A DNA stretch of 32,405 nucleotides from a bacterium (GTDB taxonomy: Bacteria; Verrucomicrobiota; Kiritimatiellia; RFP12; UBA1067): contig JANYBJ010000070.1 of assembly GCA_025360845.1 (NCBI GenBank), forward strand, positions 1 to 32,405. The letters run 5' to 3'. The notes beneath the pieces were generated by a model. It saw only the letters and a program-made list of their open reading frames with translations, was not told the DNA's origin and did not search any database. Shown here piece after piece: positions 24,850 through 32,239 of this stretch. Numbering within the stretch: the first letter of the stretch is position 1; each line of letters begins with the position of its first letter. Position numbers and translations under genes: made by a program.

Positions 24850-25599
24850 ATGTCACAACAGAGCGGGTTTTCGAATATTATTCTTGTGGTCTTGCTGGTG
24901 GTCGTGGCCGGCTTCGCGGTGTACTACTTCACCAGCGACGTGGGGCGCACGAAGATCACCGAGGCGGGCAAACAGTATGCGAAGTGGACGCCGGACAACA
25001 TCGCCAAGGATCCCGAGAACTATCTCAACTTCTGCGAGCAGGAGTGCAATGCGGCGCTGCTCAAGCTGAAGGCGAGCGAGATCGAGGTCGCGCAGAACCG
25101 GGGTTCGCTGGAGGCGATGGCGGCAGCGGCGAAAAACAAGGTGGCGGCGGGTACAAAGGGGCTGACGGATCTGAAGGCCGCCTATAAGCAGGCTGAGACG
25201 GACGCGAAGTTTCCCTTCCTGTGGAACGGCAAGAGTTATACGCAGGATGCGGCCAAGCGCGATATCGTCAGCCTGTTCCGCCAGGTTGAGTCGCAGAAGA
25301 GCGTGGCCTCGAAGGCGGAGTCCGGGGTTCAGAAGCTGGACGGACAGGTCGCCCGCATTCAGGAAGGACGCGCCAAGGCGCAGGAGCAGCTCCAGGAGAT
25401 CACCACCTCGCGCTCCCTGCTGAAGGTCAACAAGATCACGCAGGAACTGACGCAGCGGCTGACCTCGATCGGCGCGGCGGTGCAGTCGACCGTGGGCATC
25501 GCGACCGATTCTTCCGCGCCCATCTCGATCGACCAGTTGGCTGAGAAGCAGGCGACGGTGGTGGACGACGGCGAGTTCGCGAAGATCATGGAAAAGTGA
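24850..25599 (+). CDS. membrane-anchored coiled-coil protein, paralogue of the next gene
   Basis: The 249-residue protein has one hydrophobic segment (about 9-27) near the N-terminus and a long periplasmic part predicted to be mostly helical, rich in Ala, Lys, Glu and Gln. A motif WTPDNIAKDPENYLNF (46-61) opens the soluble part. A short non-helical patch FPFLWNGKSY lies near residue 120. Both recur in the next protein (WTPERITQNPGGYLTF and WPVTFAGRKF), so the two genes are a tandem duplication that diverged. Start at 24850 with AAAGGGG; an in-frame ATG at 24823 is less likely. Its stop overlaps the next start. Function is unknown; an inner-membrane structural or scaffolding partner of the SBP-OmpA protein is an inference from the operon. 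Confidence 0.85.
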   Translation: MSQQSGFSNIILVVLLVVVAGFAVYYFTSDVGRTKITEAGKQYAKWTPDNIAKDPENYLNFCEQECNAALLKLKASEIEVAQNRGSLEAMAAAAKNKVAAGTKGLTDLKAAYKQAETDAKFPFLWNGKSYTQDAAKRDIVSLFRQVESQKSVASKAESGVQKLDGQVARIQEGRAKAQEQLQEITTSRSLLKVNKITQELTQRLTSIGAAVQSTVGIATDSSAPISIDQLAEKQATVVDDGEFAKIMEK

Positions 25600-26333
25600 A
25601 AACCCGAAACACATATCTTTGGGTGTTGGTCGCGGTCATCGCGGCGGGGTGCGGACGCTTGAAGCTCACTCCGGACTTAAAAAAGCCCGAGGTCAAGAAA
25701 GAGCCTGCGGCAGCGGCGCAGGCGTGGACGCCCGAGCGGATCACGCAGAATCCCGGAGGGTATCTGACGTTTGCCGATGCGGAGATCGTGCGGCAGATCG
25801 CCGAACGGGAGGCGCGCATCGGCAAGATCGAAGCCTCGTGTGCGGGGATCGGCGAGAGGGCCGAGAAACTGCGGCAGGGCATCCGCGATGCGGCCAACAT
25901 CGAGAAGCGTTTGCGGACGGCGGTCGAGCGTGCGGACGAGGATCAGGCGTGGCCGGTCACCTTCGCGGGACGCAAGTTCGAGCGTGAGAAAGCCGTGGCG
26001 CTGCTGGACGCTTCGCAGCGTTTCGTGCAGAACCGGACGCCGCTGGCGAACGAGTACGAGCAGGCGCTGACGAAGATCGACGCGACCGCCCAGTCGTTGC
26101 GCAGCGACATTTTGGAGTTGGGACGCCTGCGCGAGAAACTTGCGCTCGACATGGAGCGTGTGCGGCTGAACCAGGGCATCGCGGAGGTGGCGGAGCTGCG
26201 AAAAAGCGTGGATGCGCTCTCGGGCTTCGCCACGTCGCTGGCCGACACCACCGACAACCCGCTGGAGGATCTTGCGGCGAAGGCGCGTCCGCTGGCGGCC
26301 GAGGCGGATTTGGAGACGCTGCTGGGCAAGTAA
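25596..26333 (+). CDS. lipoprotein with coiled coils, paralogue of the preceding gene
   Basis: The 245-residue protein starts with GTG at 25596, which overlaps the upstream TGA (GTGA). An N-terminal signal ends in IAAGC, with the lipidated Cys at 19 (G at -1, A at -2 and -3). After a Pro/Lys-rich linker comes the shared motif WTPERITQNPGGYLTF (44-59), then helical heptads, the patch WPVTFAGRKF, and more helix to the end. It shares the plan of its TM-anchored neighbour but is tethered by lipid. The pair could span or brace the envelope. No named family is recognised. Confidence 0.83.
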   Translation: MKTRNTYLWVLVAVIAAGCGRLKLTPDLKKPEVKKEPAAAAQAWTPERITQNPGGYLTFADAEIVRQIAEREARIGKIEASCAGIGERAEKLRQGIRDAANIEKRLRTAVERADEDQAWPVTFAGRKFEREKAVALLDASQRFVQNRTPLANEYEQALTKIDATAQSLRSDILELGRLREKLALDMERVRLNQGIAEVAELRKSVDALSGFATSLADTTDNPLEDLAAKARPLAAEADLETLLGK

Positions 26334-26341
26334 ACAGGGCG

Positions 26342-26437
26342 ATGTTGCGAGGTTTTGAGAAGTTCACGGTGCAACGGGTGACGGGGCTGCTGGAGGGCGA
26401 GTGTCCTCACGAGCCGTTGGGAACGCAGGAGGTATAA
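26342..26437 (+). CDS. 31-residue ORF between lipoprotein and SBP-OmpA genes
   Basis: The ATG at 26342 lies 8 nt after the lipoprotein stop; the product reads MLRGFEKFTVQRV...LGTQEV. Its end overlaps the AGGAGGT ribosome binding site of the next gene, so it could couple translation along the operon. It has no ribosome binding site of its own beyond possible read-over from the upstream gene. It may be real or chance. Confidence 0.3.
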   Translation: MLRGFEKFTVQRVTGLLEGECPHEPLGTQEV

Positions 26438-26440
26438 GCG

Positions 26441-28027
26441 ATGCGAACGTATTTCAGCTGGATCGTTGCGGTGTGCGCAGGCGTGGCGTTGGGTGCCGAT
26501 GACGCGTCTTCGGTGCGGTCTGACCTCGAGGTGGCCGAGGCCCAGCAGAGTGTGCCTGCGCTAAAGCCGGCCGCGACGTATCAGATGAAAGACAACACGA
26601 TTGTTGTCGAGATCTCCGAATATGCGGGATATGCGGGCCTGGTCGTGGCGAACAACGGGCTGGAGCCGAACGAGGAGTCTTACTTTTTCAAGAAGCACGG
26701 GTTCAAGGTCAAGCTGGTGCTCTCTGAAGAGGATGCCTGGTCGATTCTGAACGCGGGCAAGATCGCGGCCAACGCGACGACGGCCGATGTGCTGCCGCTG
26801 TACGGCAGTCAGTTGCAGGTGGTCGTGCCGGTGCTGATCGGATTTTCGCGCGGCGCGGATGGTCTCGTGGTGCGCTCGGACATCAAGCAGATCAACGACC
26901 TCAAGGGCAAGACCGTGGCGTATTCGCAGTTCAACGAGTCGGACTTCCTGGTGCGTTATCTGGCCCAGCAGGCCGGACTGAGCGTCAATGTGCTGGAGTC
27001 GCCGCATGCGAAGCCCGACCCGAACAAAGTCAACGTGGTCGCTTGCACGGACGCGTTCGGCGCGGCCGACTTTTTCCTGCGCGATGTGGTGGACGGCCGC
27101 TCGCGCGTACAGGGGTGCATGACGTGGGCACCGAGAATGGGCGAGGTTGTGCGCGACTCCAAGGGCAAGGCGCGTCTGCTGATGACCAACCGCAACCTGC
27201 TGCTGGTGGCCGACATCCTGATCGTGAACAAGGGCTTTGCCGCGGAGAAGCCGGACATCGTGCGCGGCCTGGTGGAGGGCCTGCTGGACGGCAACAGCCG
27301 CGTGCGGGCGGGGATTGCGCCGTATCGCGCGGTGATCGCAAAGGCCTTCAAGTGGAAAGAGGGCGACGTGGACGAGGAGATGTCCAAGGTTCACTTGGCG
27401 AACCTGCCTGAGAACCTCGCGTTCTTCGACGGCACGATCGACTCGGCGGGCAGCTTCTCTTACATTTACGAGTTGGCGGTGATGGCTTACGGCTCGGGCT
27501 TCATTCCGCGGCCGGTGGCGTACGAGCGGTACCTGGCGCTGGACGGACTGAAGGCGATCCAGAAGGCGGGGCTGTTCGCCTCCGAGGTGGCGCAGATCAA
27601 ACCGATCCAGAGCGCGGACGCGACGCCGTTGGAAACGCCGGTTTTGGCGCGCGACGTGCGGCTCCTCTATCAGCCCAATTCCGCCAAGCTCGATATGACG
27701 AGCAAGAAGAACAGCGAGGATTTGGCGTATCTGGCGAAGATGCTGCAGGTGAGCCCGGGGTCGACGCTGGTGTTGCGCGGGCATGTGGACAACGCGCGTG
27801 TGCAGGAGTTCGAGGCCTCCGGAGGTGCGGCGCTGGTGCAGCGTATGGCGATGAAGGCGGCCCAACTCAGCAAGGACCGGGCGAGCGGCGTGCGCGATCA
27901 ACTGGTGAAGGATTACAAGATTGACCCCGCACGCATCGAGGTGGTGGGGTGCGGGTGGCGCGAGCCGCTGGGTACGGACATGGACCAGAACCGGCGCGTC
28001 GAGGTGCAGTGGTTCACTTTGGAGTAG
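26441..28027 (+). CDS. periplasmic substrate-binding protein (SsuA/NMT1-like) fused to an OmpA-type peptidoglycan-binding domain
   Basis: The 528-residue protein has a signal peptide (about 1-19). Residues about 50-380 resemble SsuA/THI5-NMT1 type solute-binding proteins: G-L-E-P-N-E-E-S-Y-F-F-K-K-H-G-F-K-V, D-L-K-G-K-T-V-A-Y, a run of L-L-M-T-N, and ...V-N-K-G-F. Residues about 405-528 form an OmpA-like domain (LYQPNSAKLD, VLRGHVDN, LSKDRASGVRDQL, VVGCGWREPLGT, NRRVEVQ), which holds peptidoglycan. There is no permease or ATPase gene nearby, so it may sense or present a ligand at the cell wall instead of feeding a transporter. AGGAGGT lies before the ATG. It follows the paralogue pair in the same direction, probably one operon. 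Confidence 0.88.
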   Translation: MRTYFSWIVAVCAGVALGADDASSVRSDLEVAEAQQSVPALKPAATYQMKDNTIVVEISEYAGYAGLVVANNGLEPNEESYFFKKHGFKVKLVLSEEDAWSILNAGKIAANATTADVLPLYGSQLQVVVPVLIGFSRGADGLVVRSDIKQINDLKGKTVAYSQFNESDFLVRYLAQQAGLSVNVLESPHAKPDPNKVNVVACTDAFGAADFFLRDVVDGRSRVQGCMTWAPRMGEVVRDSKGKARLLMTNRNLLLVADILIVNKGFAAEKPDIVRGLVEGLLDGNSRVRAGIAPYRAVIAKAFKWKEGDVDEEMSKVHLANLPENLAFFDGTIDSAGSFSYIYELAVMAYGSGFIPRPVAYERYLALDGLKAIQKAGLFASEVAQIKPIQSADATPLETPVLARDVRLLYQPNSAKLDMTSKKNSEDLAYLAKMLQVSPGSTLVLRGHVDNARVQEFEASGGAALVQRMAMKAAQLSKDRASGVRDQLVKDYKIDPARIEVVGCGWREPLGTDMDQNRRVEVQWFTLE

Positions 28028-28034
28028 CAGGGCC

Positions 28035-28063
28035 TTGACAGGCGTCCGGGCCTTGAGTATATT
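28035..28063 (+). promoter_or_regulatory. promoter of the metallothionein-like gene
   Basis: A perfect TTGACA (28035-28040), a 17-bp spacer and TATATT (28058-28063) predict a start near 28070 and a 59-nt leader. It begins only 8 nt after the preceding stop codon. Confidence 0.8.
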
Positions 28064-28128
28064 ATTATCAATTACGTTGCTTTAGATTGTTCGGACCTCT
28101 AAGGCGTTTTGATGAAAGGGTTACTAAG

Positions 28129-28359
28129 ATGAAAATGTTTCTGACGGCGATGGCGCTGATGATGGCGATGACGGTTTCGACGGCGTTTGCCCAATGCCCC
28201 GCGCAGTGCGCGAAGAAAGCGGCCTGCAAGTGCGAGGCCTGCGGTTGTACGGCGGATGCCAAGAAGGCTGACTGCAAATGCGACAAGTGCGCATGCGGCA
28301 AGCCTGCTCCTGCCACGACGAACGCGGCCGCTGGCGCGAAGAGCGCTGCCGTCAAGTAA
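28129..28359 (+). CDS. secreted metallothionein-like Cys-rich protein
   Basis: The 76-residue precursor has a signal peptide MKMFLTAMALMMAMTVSTAFA, leaving a 55-residue mature protein. Ten cysteines (23, 27, 33, 35, 38, 40, 49, 51, 54, 56) form CxC and CxxC clusters split by Lys-rich links, then an Ala-rich tail without Cys. The pattern suits binding of zinc, copper or other soft metals outside the cytoplasm. Known bacterial metallothioneins (SmtA/BmtA) are cytoplasmic and differ in pattern, so this is a different, exported kind. The start at 28129 has AAAGGG in front. It is a monocistronic unit with its own promoter and terminator. Metal induction is possible but no operator is visible. Confidence 0.85.
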   Translation: MKMFLTAMALMMAMTVSTAFAQCPAQCAKKAACKCEACGCTADAKKADCKCDKCACGKPAPATTNAAAGAKSAAVK

Positions 28360-28396
28360 GCGGTTGCGAAAGCACGCCGGATGGCGAAATAGAAAG

Positions 28397-28434
28397 AAAA
28401 GCGTGGAGCACGAAAGTGCTTCGCGCTTTTTTTC
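28397..28434 (+). terminator. Rho-independent terminator of the metallothionein-like gene
   Basis: AAAGCG-TG-GAGCAC, a GAAA tetraloop, then GTGCTT-CG-CGCTTT form a strong hairpin, followed by T7 ending at 28433. This is a textbook intrinsic terminator 38 nt after the stop. Confidence 0.88.
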
Positions 28435-28463
28435 TTTCGAGAACGGGACCTGATGCCGGAAAA

Positions 28464-28503
28464 TAAAAAAAAGTTTCCTGCCAGGTTGCCCTGGCAGGAA
28501 ACT
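28464..28503 (-). terminator. perfect 14-bp stem-loop with A-tract: terminator for minus-strand transcripts
   Basis: AGTTTCCTGCCAGG (28472-28485) and CCTGGCAGGAAACT (28490-28503) pair perfectly around a TTGC loop. An eight-A run precedes the left arm, so on the minus strand the hairpin is followed by TTTTTTTT. On the plus strand no T-tract follows. No minus-strand gene upstream of it is evident. Confidence 0.75.
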
Positions 28504-28608
28504 GTGTGGTGTTTATATATTCTTTCGGGTTGTGTGAGACGACATACTAGCAGAACCCGGAGGTAAGGCGCAACCGAAAACCGCAGCAATTGTAAATTAG
28601 CGAAGGGC

Positions 28609-28637
28609 TTGCATAACTCGCGTCGAGCGGTCATAAT
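28609..28637 (+). promoter_or_regulatory. tpiA promoter
   Basis: TTGCAT (28609-28614), a 17-bp spacer and CATAAT (28632-28637) predict a start near 28644 and a short leader with AAGGAGAG before the ATG at 28675. Confidence 0.7.
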
Positions 28638-28674
28638 ATCGCCTCTTTTTTATCTGAAACAAGGAGAGTGTCTG

Positions 28675-29427
28675 ATGCGTACGAAGATCGTTGCCGGTAA
28701 CTGGAAGATGAACAAGACGGCCTCCGAGGCCGCCGCGTTGATCGATGGGATCAAGAAGGAGTTGGCGGGTTTCACTCAGGTCGAGGCCGTGGTTTGCCCG
28801 CCGTTTACGGATTTGAAGGAAGCGGCTGCCGCCTGCGCGGGGTCGAACGTCGCGCTGGGTGCGCAGAACGTTCACTGGGAGGCGTCGGGCGCGTTCACGG
28901 GCGAGATCTCGGCCGCCATGTTGAAGGATCTGGGTGTGAAGTATGTGATCGTCGGGCACAGCGAGCGCCGCCAGTATTTCGGCGAAACCGACGAGACGGT
29001 CAACAAGCGTACGAAGGCCGCGCTGGCCGCGGGCCTGATTCCTCTCGTCTGCGTGGGCGAGACGCTGGAAGAGCGCGACGGCGGCAAGATGGAGTCGGTC
29101 GTGGTGCGTCAGACCAAAGCGGGGTTGGACGGGCTGGGCGCTGACCTGTCGAAGGTCGTGGTCGCGTATGAGCCCGTGTGGGCGATCGGCACCGGCCGCA
29201 CGGCTTCTCCGGCGCAGGCGCAGGAAGTCCACGCGCTGATCCGCCGCACGTTGGCGGAAATCGGCGGCAAGGCCGTGGCGGATACCATCCGCATCCAGTA
29301 CGGCGGGAGCATGAAGCCCGACAACGCCAAGGAGCTGATGAGCCAGCCGGACATCGACGGCGGCCTGATCGGCGGCGCGGCGCTCAAGGCCGACTCGTTC
29401 GCCGCGATCATCAAAGCCGGCGCGTGA
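28675..29427 (+). CDS. tpiA: triosephosphate isomerase
   Basis: The 250-residue TIM-barrel enzyme interconverts dihydroxyacetone phosphate and glyceraldehyde 3-phosphate in glycolysis. Catalytic residues are all present: N9 and K11 in GNWKMN, H95 in VGHSERR, E166 in AYEPVWAIGTG. The phosphate-binding Y-G-G-S segment and G-G-L-I-G-G-A lie near the end. The start at 28675 follows AAGGAGAG; upstream extension of the frame crosses the promoter. It is monocistronic, with its own promoter and terminator. Confidence 0.98.
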   Translation: MRTKIVAGNWKMNKTASEAAALIDGIKKELAGFTQVEAVVCPPFTDLKEAAAACAGSNVALGAQNVHWEASGAFTGEISAAMLKDLGVKYVIVGHSERRQYFGETDETVNKRTKAALAAGLIPLVCVGETLEERDGGKMESVVVRQTKAGLDGLGADLSKVVVAYEPVWAIGTGRTASPAQAQEVHALIRRTLAEIGGKAVADTIRIQYGGSMKPDNAKELMSQPDIDGGLIGGAALKADSFAAIIKAGA

Positions 29428-29462
29428 GGCGCGCGTAATTTGATCGTTCCCGGATAGTATGT

Positions 29463-29501
29463 CGCACGGCCAGCGTTGCTGCTGGCCGTGCGTCGTTTTT
29501 T
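29463..29501 (+). terminator. tpiA terminator
   Basis: CGCACGGCCAGC (29463-29474) and GCTGGCCGTGCG (29481-29492) pair perfectly over 12 bp with loop GTTGCT, followed by TCG and T6. It is a strong intrinsic terminator 35 nt after the stop. Confidence 0.93.
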
Positions 29502-29636
29502 AATATCCTTCCATTGAAATGGCGGGCACAGCATTCATTGGGCTGGACACCTTTTCTAGGCGGTTCATAATGAAGCAGTCTCCTCGTTGTGTCACGCGAT
29601 AGGGGCATACGCTATTTCAAGCGCAACATTTCTTCA

Positions 29637-30653
29637 TCATACCGGCAGCCCTATCTGTTGCGCAATTCTCTTTGACAGCTCAAGGAAATCCATACGGGTG
29701 CCCTGAACCGCGCTTGCATGACTGCCGATCGCGCCATCCGCAGAGGTCAGCTCAAAGATGGGCTTGCGATGTTCCTGTCCCATCGGGATCAGACTTCGGT
29801 AGTGCTTGATGGTTGCAAGGCAATAGGGATCTTCCGCCTGCTTGAGAGCGGGAGCGTTCTGCTGGTTGAGGACGGCTTCGCGATAGACCTTGGGTATGCG
29901 GTTGACCCATTTGTCGTAGGCCCTAACCGGACGGTCAAGGCGGACGCCAGGTTGCTGGCAGACATAGCCGACGGCTTGCATCTCGCCGACGGGCAACTTA
30001 AAATCCGGATGATTGATTTTATCTTGGTTCACATTCCAGTTGTCGAGCCGTTTTTGCCACAGGCTTTTCCAGCTTCTTAAGGTTGGCCCAAGATTTTTCA
30101 AACCTTGTAATGAAAACAAGTCCGCGCCCAGTGGGATCACAACCTTATTTGTGGCAATCAGGACCGACCGATTGATTGCACCCAGATTGGGTCCGATATC
30201 CACAAGAATGATATCGGCATCCACTTGTGTAGCCCCCATTTGCATGACTTGCCAGAAGGACGATAACAGACGCATTGGACGGTAGAGGTTTTTGTCGCCC
30301 ATGCTGCTTGGCCACTCACCGGAAAGCGCGTCCTCGTATCCAGACAGTTCGACATCTCCTGGAATCAGATACAGGTTCAGAGCAATATTTTGCATCACAG
30401 GCTCAACGATATCGCCAACGTCCGTAAGTGGCTTGACGCAGTGGTAAATGGTTGAGCCTTTCTTTTTTTCATTCCACAGGCTTTCAATAGTATCTTCATC
30501 AAGGAAGGCGGCCGTCAGATTTGACTGTGGATCAAGATCAACAACCACGACGCGCTTATTCAAGCTCGCATACATCCACGCCAGATGATAAATCAAAGAT
30601 GTTTTTCCGACACCGCCTTTATTATTGAAGAAGGTAAGTACAGTAGTGCTCAT
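29637..30653 (-). CDS. ParA/Soj-family ATPase
   Basis: The 338-residue protein has the deviant Walker A KGGVGKT (12-18), DLDPQSNLT as the A' motif, and a Walker B-like I-I-L-V-D-I-G-P-N segment. ParA proteins use ATP-dependent dimerisation and DNA binding to move plasmids, chromosomes or large complexes. The C-terminal ~150 residues (after S-L-Q-G-L-K-N-L-G) are longer than in chromosomal ParA and are not recognised. The start at 30653 overlaps the stop of the AlbA_2 gene (ATGA), so translation is coupled. No parB or parS is seen. Base composition is more AT-rich than the sulfur genes, suggesting transfer. Confidence 0.88.
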   Translation of the reverse strand: MSTTVLTFFNNKGGVGKTSLIYHLAWMYASLNKRVVVVDLDPQSNLTAAFLDEDTIESLWNEKKKGSTIYHCVKPLTDVGDIVEPVMQNIALNLYLIPGDVELSGYEDALSGEWPSSMGDKNLYRPMRLLSSFWQVMQMGATQVDADIILVDIGPNLGAINRSVLIATNKVVIPLGADLFSLQGLKNLGPTLRSWKSLWQKRLDNWNVNQDKINHPDFKLPVGEMQAVGYVCQQPGVRLDRPVRAYDKWVNRIPKVYREAVLNQQNAPALKQAEDPYCLATIKHYRSLIPMGQEHRKPIFELTSADGAIGSHASAVQGTRMDFLELSKRIAQQIGLPV

Positions 30654-31858
30654 AATGTTTTCCTTAAAACACACAAGACTGTGCTTTCATTAACCACAAA
30701 TTCTAAAGCTGGGTTTCCATTCTGTTCAAGTGCTCTGCGTGCGGTTGCGATTCCCCGGCCAAACGCTTGAATGTAGCCAAACGTTTTTAGAACAACGCCG
30801 ATATTAGGGTTTCGATAGTCCGTGATACCGGGTCTTCCAAAGTTTTCCGCAGTGACATTTCCGTACGGACCACCCGGGCTAGCTATTTCAATGCGATCAT
30901 TGAACCAGTACACTCGAATAGGTGCGTTGGTCCTCTCATACGTCCGATGTAATACGGCATTATACAAAATCTGTTGAATGGCTGGTAACGGATAAGGTTG
31001 ATCAATCCGATGGGTAGCTGCGGAAATGATATCAACTGCTGAACGATTATGAGCTTTCAACTTTTCCTCAGTCCTGCGCAATAATTCAACAACCGAACCA
31101 CCAATGTTCTCTTCATCAATCACAGGATCGGCCAGTTCCGTCCCAGCAATACGAAGGAACTGGACATAAGCGCCCTGAAGAAAATCCTGCGGATTTTTTC
31201 CGATAGCTATTAACCCTAAGACAGTAGGCGTTGTCTCGTCGGGAGAGGTAATCATCTTGCATGAAGCCAGTCGTTCTTCATACGACCGGCCGTTGGCTTC
31301 CAGGACATCGCTCGCAAATGCGGACGGAAGATACTCGTTTTCAAATATGGTTCGGGAGAGGTCTGAAAGCGAGGCCGTCGGCACCGGATACAGGTCAAAC
31401 GGGAGGTTCTTGAAACGCCGTTTCTCATTCAGGATACGTTCTTCCTGTTCGTTGGCTATTGACCGTCGCGGCCCCGTGCGAATCCAGATGCGGCCATCGT
31501 ATTTGACAGGCGGCATATCAGACGGCATGACGGTAACCAAGGCCATGCCAGCACCTTTCAGTGTTCTTTTTTCAACGGTAAGAACCGGCAACGGGAGTAT
31601 ATTGCCATCTGTCTTTATATCGGCCAGAGATAACAACAATTGATCTGTAATATCAAGACCACTAGGATCACCATTGTCGCTAGCACCAATGAACAGAACA
31701 CCTGGCTGGTTGCTCCCTGGAAGATCATTTGAAAATGCACAAATAGCCTGACGCGCTTTCTTGGGGACATCTCCGTTGAATGACTCCTTCCGCTCAGCAC
31801 GATCAGACTCGGTGTCATTTAAAAGAGAAAGTAATTCTTCATCTGTAAATCGCTTCAT
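30650..31858 (-). CDS. AlbA_2 / HATPase_c_4 putative DNA-binding regulator
   Basis: The 402-residue protein begins with a Schlafen-AlbA_2 domain (about 10-130): ESDRAERKESF, A-I-C-A-F-S-N-D, G-V-L-F-I-G-A-S-D-N-G. It ends with the RecG-related HATPase_c_4 region: LYNAVLHRTY (N300), R-I-E-I-A-S-P-G-G, and GYIQAFGRGIATARRAL. Such proteins are usually annotated as transcriptional regulators or ATP-binding proteins and are common on mobile elements and in defence-rich regions. A winged-helix tail seen in many relatives is absent; the protein stops right after the ATP-binding-like fold. AAGGAT is near the start. The operon with the ParA-like gene suggests the two proteins act together. Confidence 0.85.
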   Translation of the reverse strand: MKRFTDEELLSLLNDTESDRAERKESFNGDVPKKARQAICAFSNDLPGSNQPGVLFIGASDNGDPSGLDITDQLLLSLADIKTDGNILPLPVLTVEKRTLKGAGMALVTVMPSDMPPVKYDGRIWIRTGPRRSIANEQEERILNEKRRFKNLPFDLYPVPTASLSDLSRTIFENEYLPSAFASDVLEANGRSYEERLASCKMITSPDETTPTVLGLIAIGKNPQDFLQGAYVQFLRIAGTELADPVIDEENIGGSVVELLRRTEEKLKAHNRSAVDIISAATHRIDQPYPLPAIQQILYNAVLHRTYERTNAPIRVYWFNDRIEIASPGGPYGNVTAENFGRPGITDYRNPNIGVVLKTFGYIQAFGRGIATARRALEQNGNPALEFVVNESTVLCVLRKTL

Positions 31859-31870
31859 TTCGGCTATCCT

Positions 31871-31900
31871 TCTATAACAATGCGAACTTTACATGGTCAA
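31871..31900 (-). promoter_or_regulatory. possible promoter of the AlbA_2-ParA operon
   Basis: On the minus strand TTGACC (31900-31895) lies 18 bp before TATAGA (31876-31871), or 17 bp before TTATAG (31877-31872). The transcript would start about 7 nt before the ATG at 31858, which would cut into the ribosome binding site. Either translation is nearly leaderless or the true -10 is elsewhere. Confidence 0.4.
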
Positions 31901-31969
31901 CTTTGTTTTGTATACCTTACCAACACAGGGGGGGGAGTGCGAGCGCAAACCGGCTAGAAAGTTGATGAC

Positions 31970-31990
31970 GGGCGAATGGCCGTTCTGTTG
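31970..31990 (+). repeat. 21-bp direct repeat, copy 1
   Basis: GGGCGAATGGCCGTTCTGTTG matches the copy at 32144-32164 at 19 of 21 positions. The similarity continues loosely downstream (AATCCTAATCCTG versus AATCGTAATCTTG). Confidence 0.8.
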
Positions 31991-32076
31991 GTGTGCGCTC
32001 TCAATCCTAATCCTGTCCCGCGCAACTACTCCAAAAACGCGGTTATCATACCGTAGAGTACAACTTTCCGTCAAAA

Positions 32077-32193
32077 GCAAGATTAAGATTATGAAACACC
32101 GACCTCAACAAAACAACCCTGTACCCTTGGACAACTATGGGGCGGGCGCATGGCAGTTCTGTTGAGGTCGGCGCATCGTAATCGTAATCTTGC
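32077..32193. repeat. 34-bp imperfect inverted repeat
   Basis: Left arm 32077-32110 (GCAAGATTAAGATTATG...CCGACCTCAACA) and right arm 32160-32193 are reverse complements except for about six positions, around a 49-bp loop. The loop side next to the right arm contains the direct repeat copy 2. The structure would form a long hairpin in RNA or single-stranded DNA. Confidence 0.8.
32144..32164 (+). repeat. 21-bp direct repeat, copy 2
   Basis: GGGCGCATGGCAGTTCTGTTG is the second copy of the 31970-31990 sequence, 174 bp further on. It overlaps the right arm of the 34-bp inverted repeat. Confidence 0.8.
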
Positions 32194-32212
32194 TCGTAAT
32201 CATAATCTTGAT
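32175..32212 (+). repeat. degenerate hexanucleotide array (ATCGTA/ATCTTG)
   Basis: The tract reads ATCGTA ATCGTA ATCTTG CTCGTA ATCATA ATCTTG. On the minus strand it encodes alternating Asp-Tyr. Such arrays can change length by slippage. Part of it is the outer end of the inverted repeat. Confidence 0.7.
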
Positions 32213-32239
32213 TTAGGCGCGCACGTTCTATTACGCTGT

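Noticed and set aside
26561-27901. 446-codon minus-strand frame under the SBP-OmpA gene
   Set aside because: It is the shadow of a gene with a signal peptide and an OmpA domain; composition is biased to Arg, His and Gln.
31893-32165. 90-codon plus-strand frame over the repeat region
   Set aside because: It is built from the two direct repeats and the inverted repeat, with no ribosome binding site or recognisable domain.
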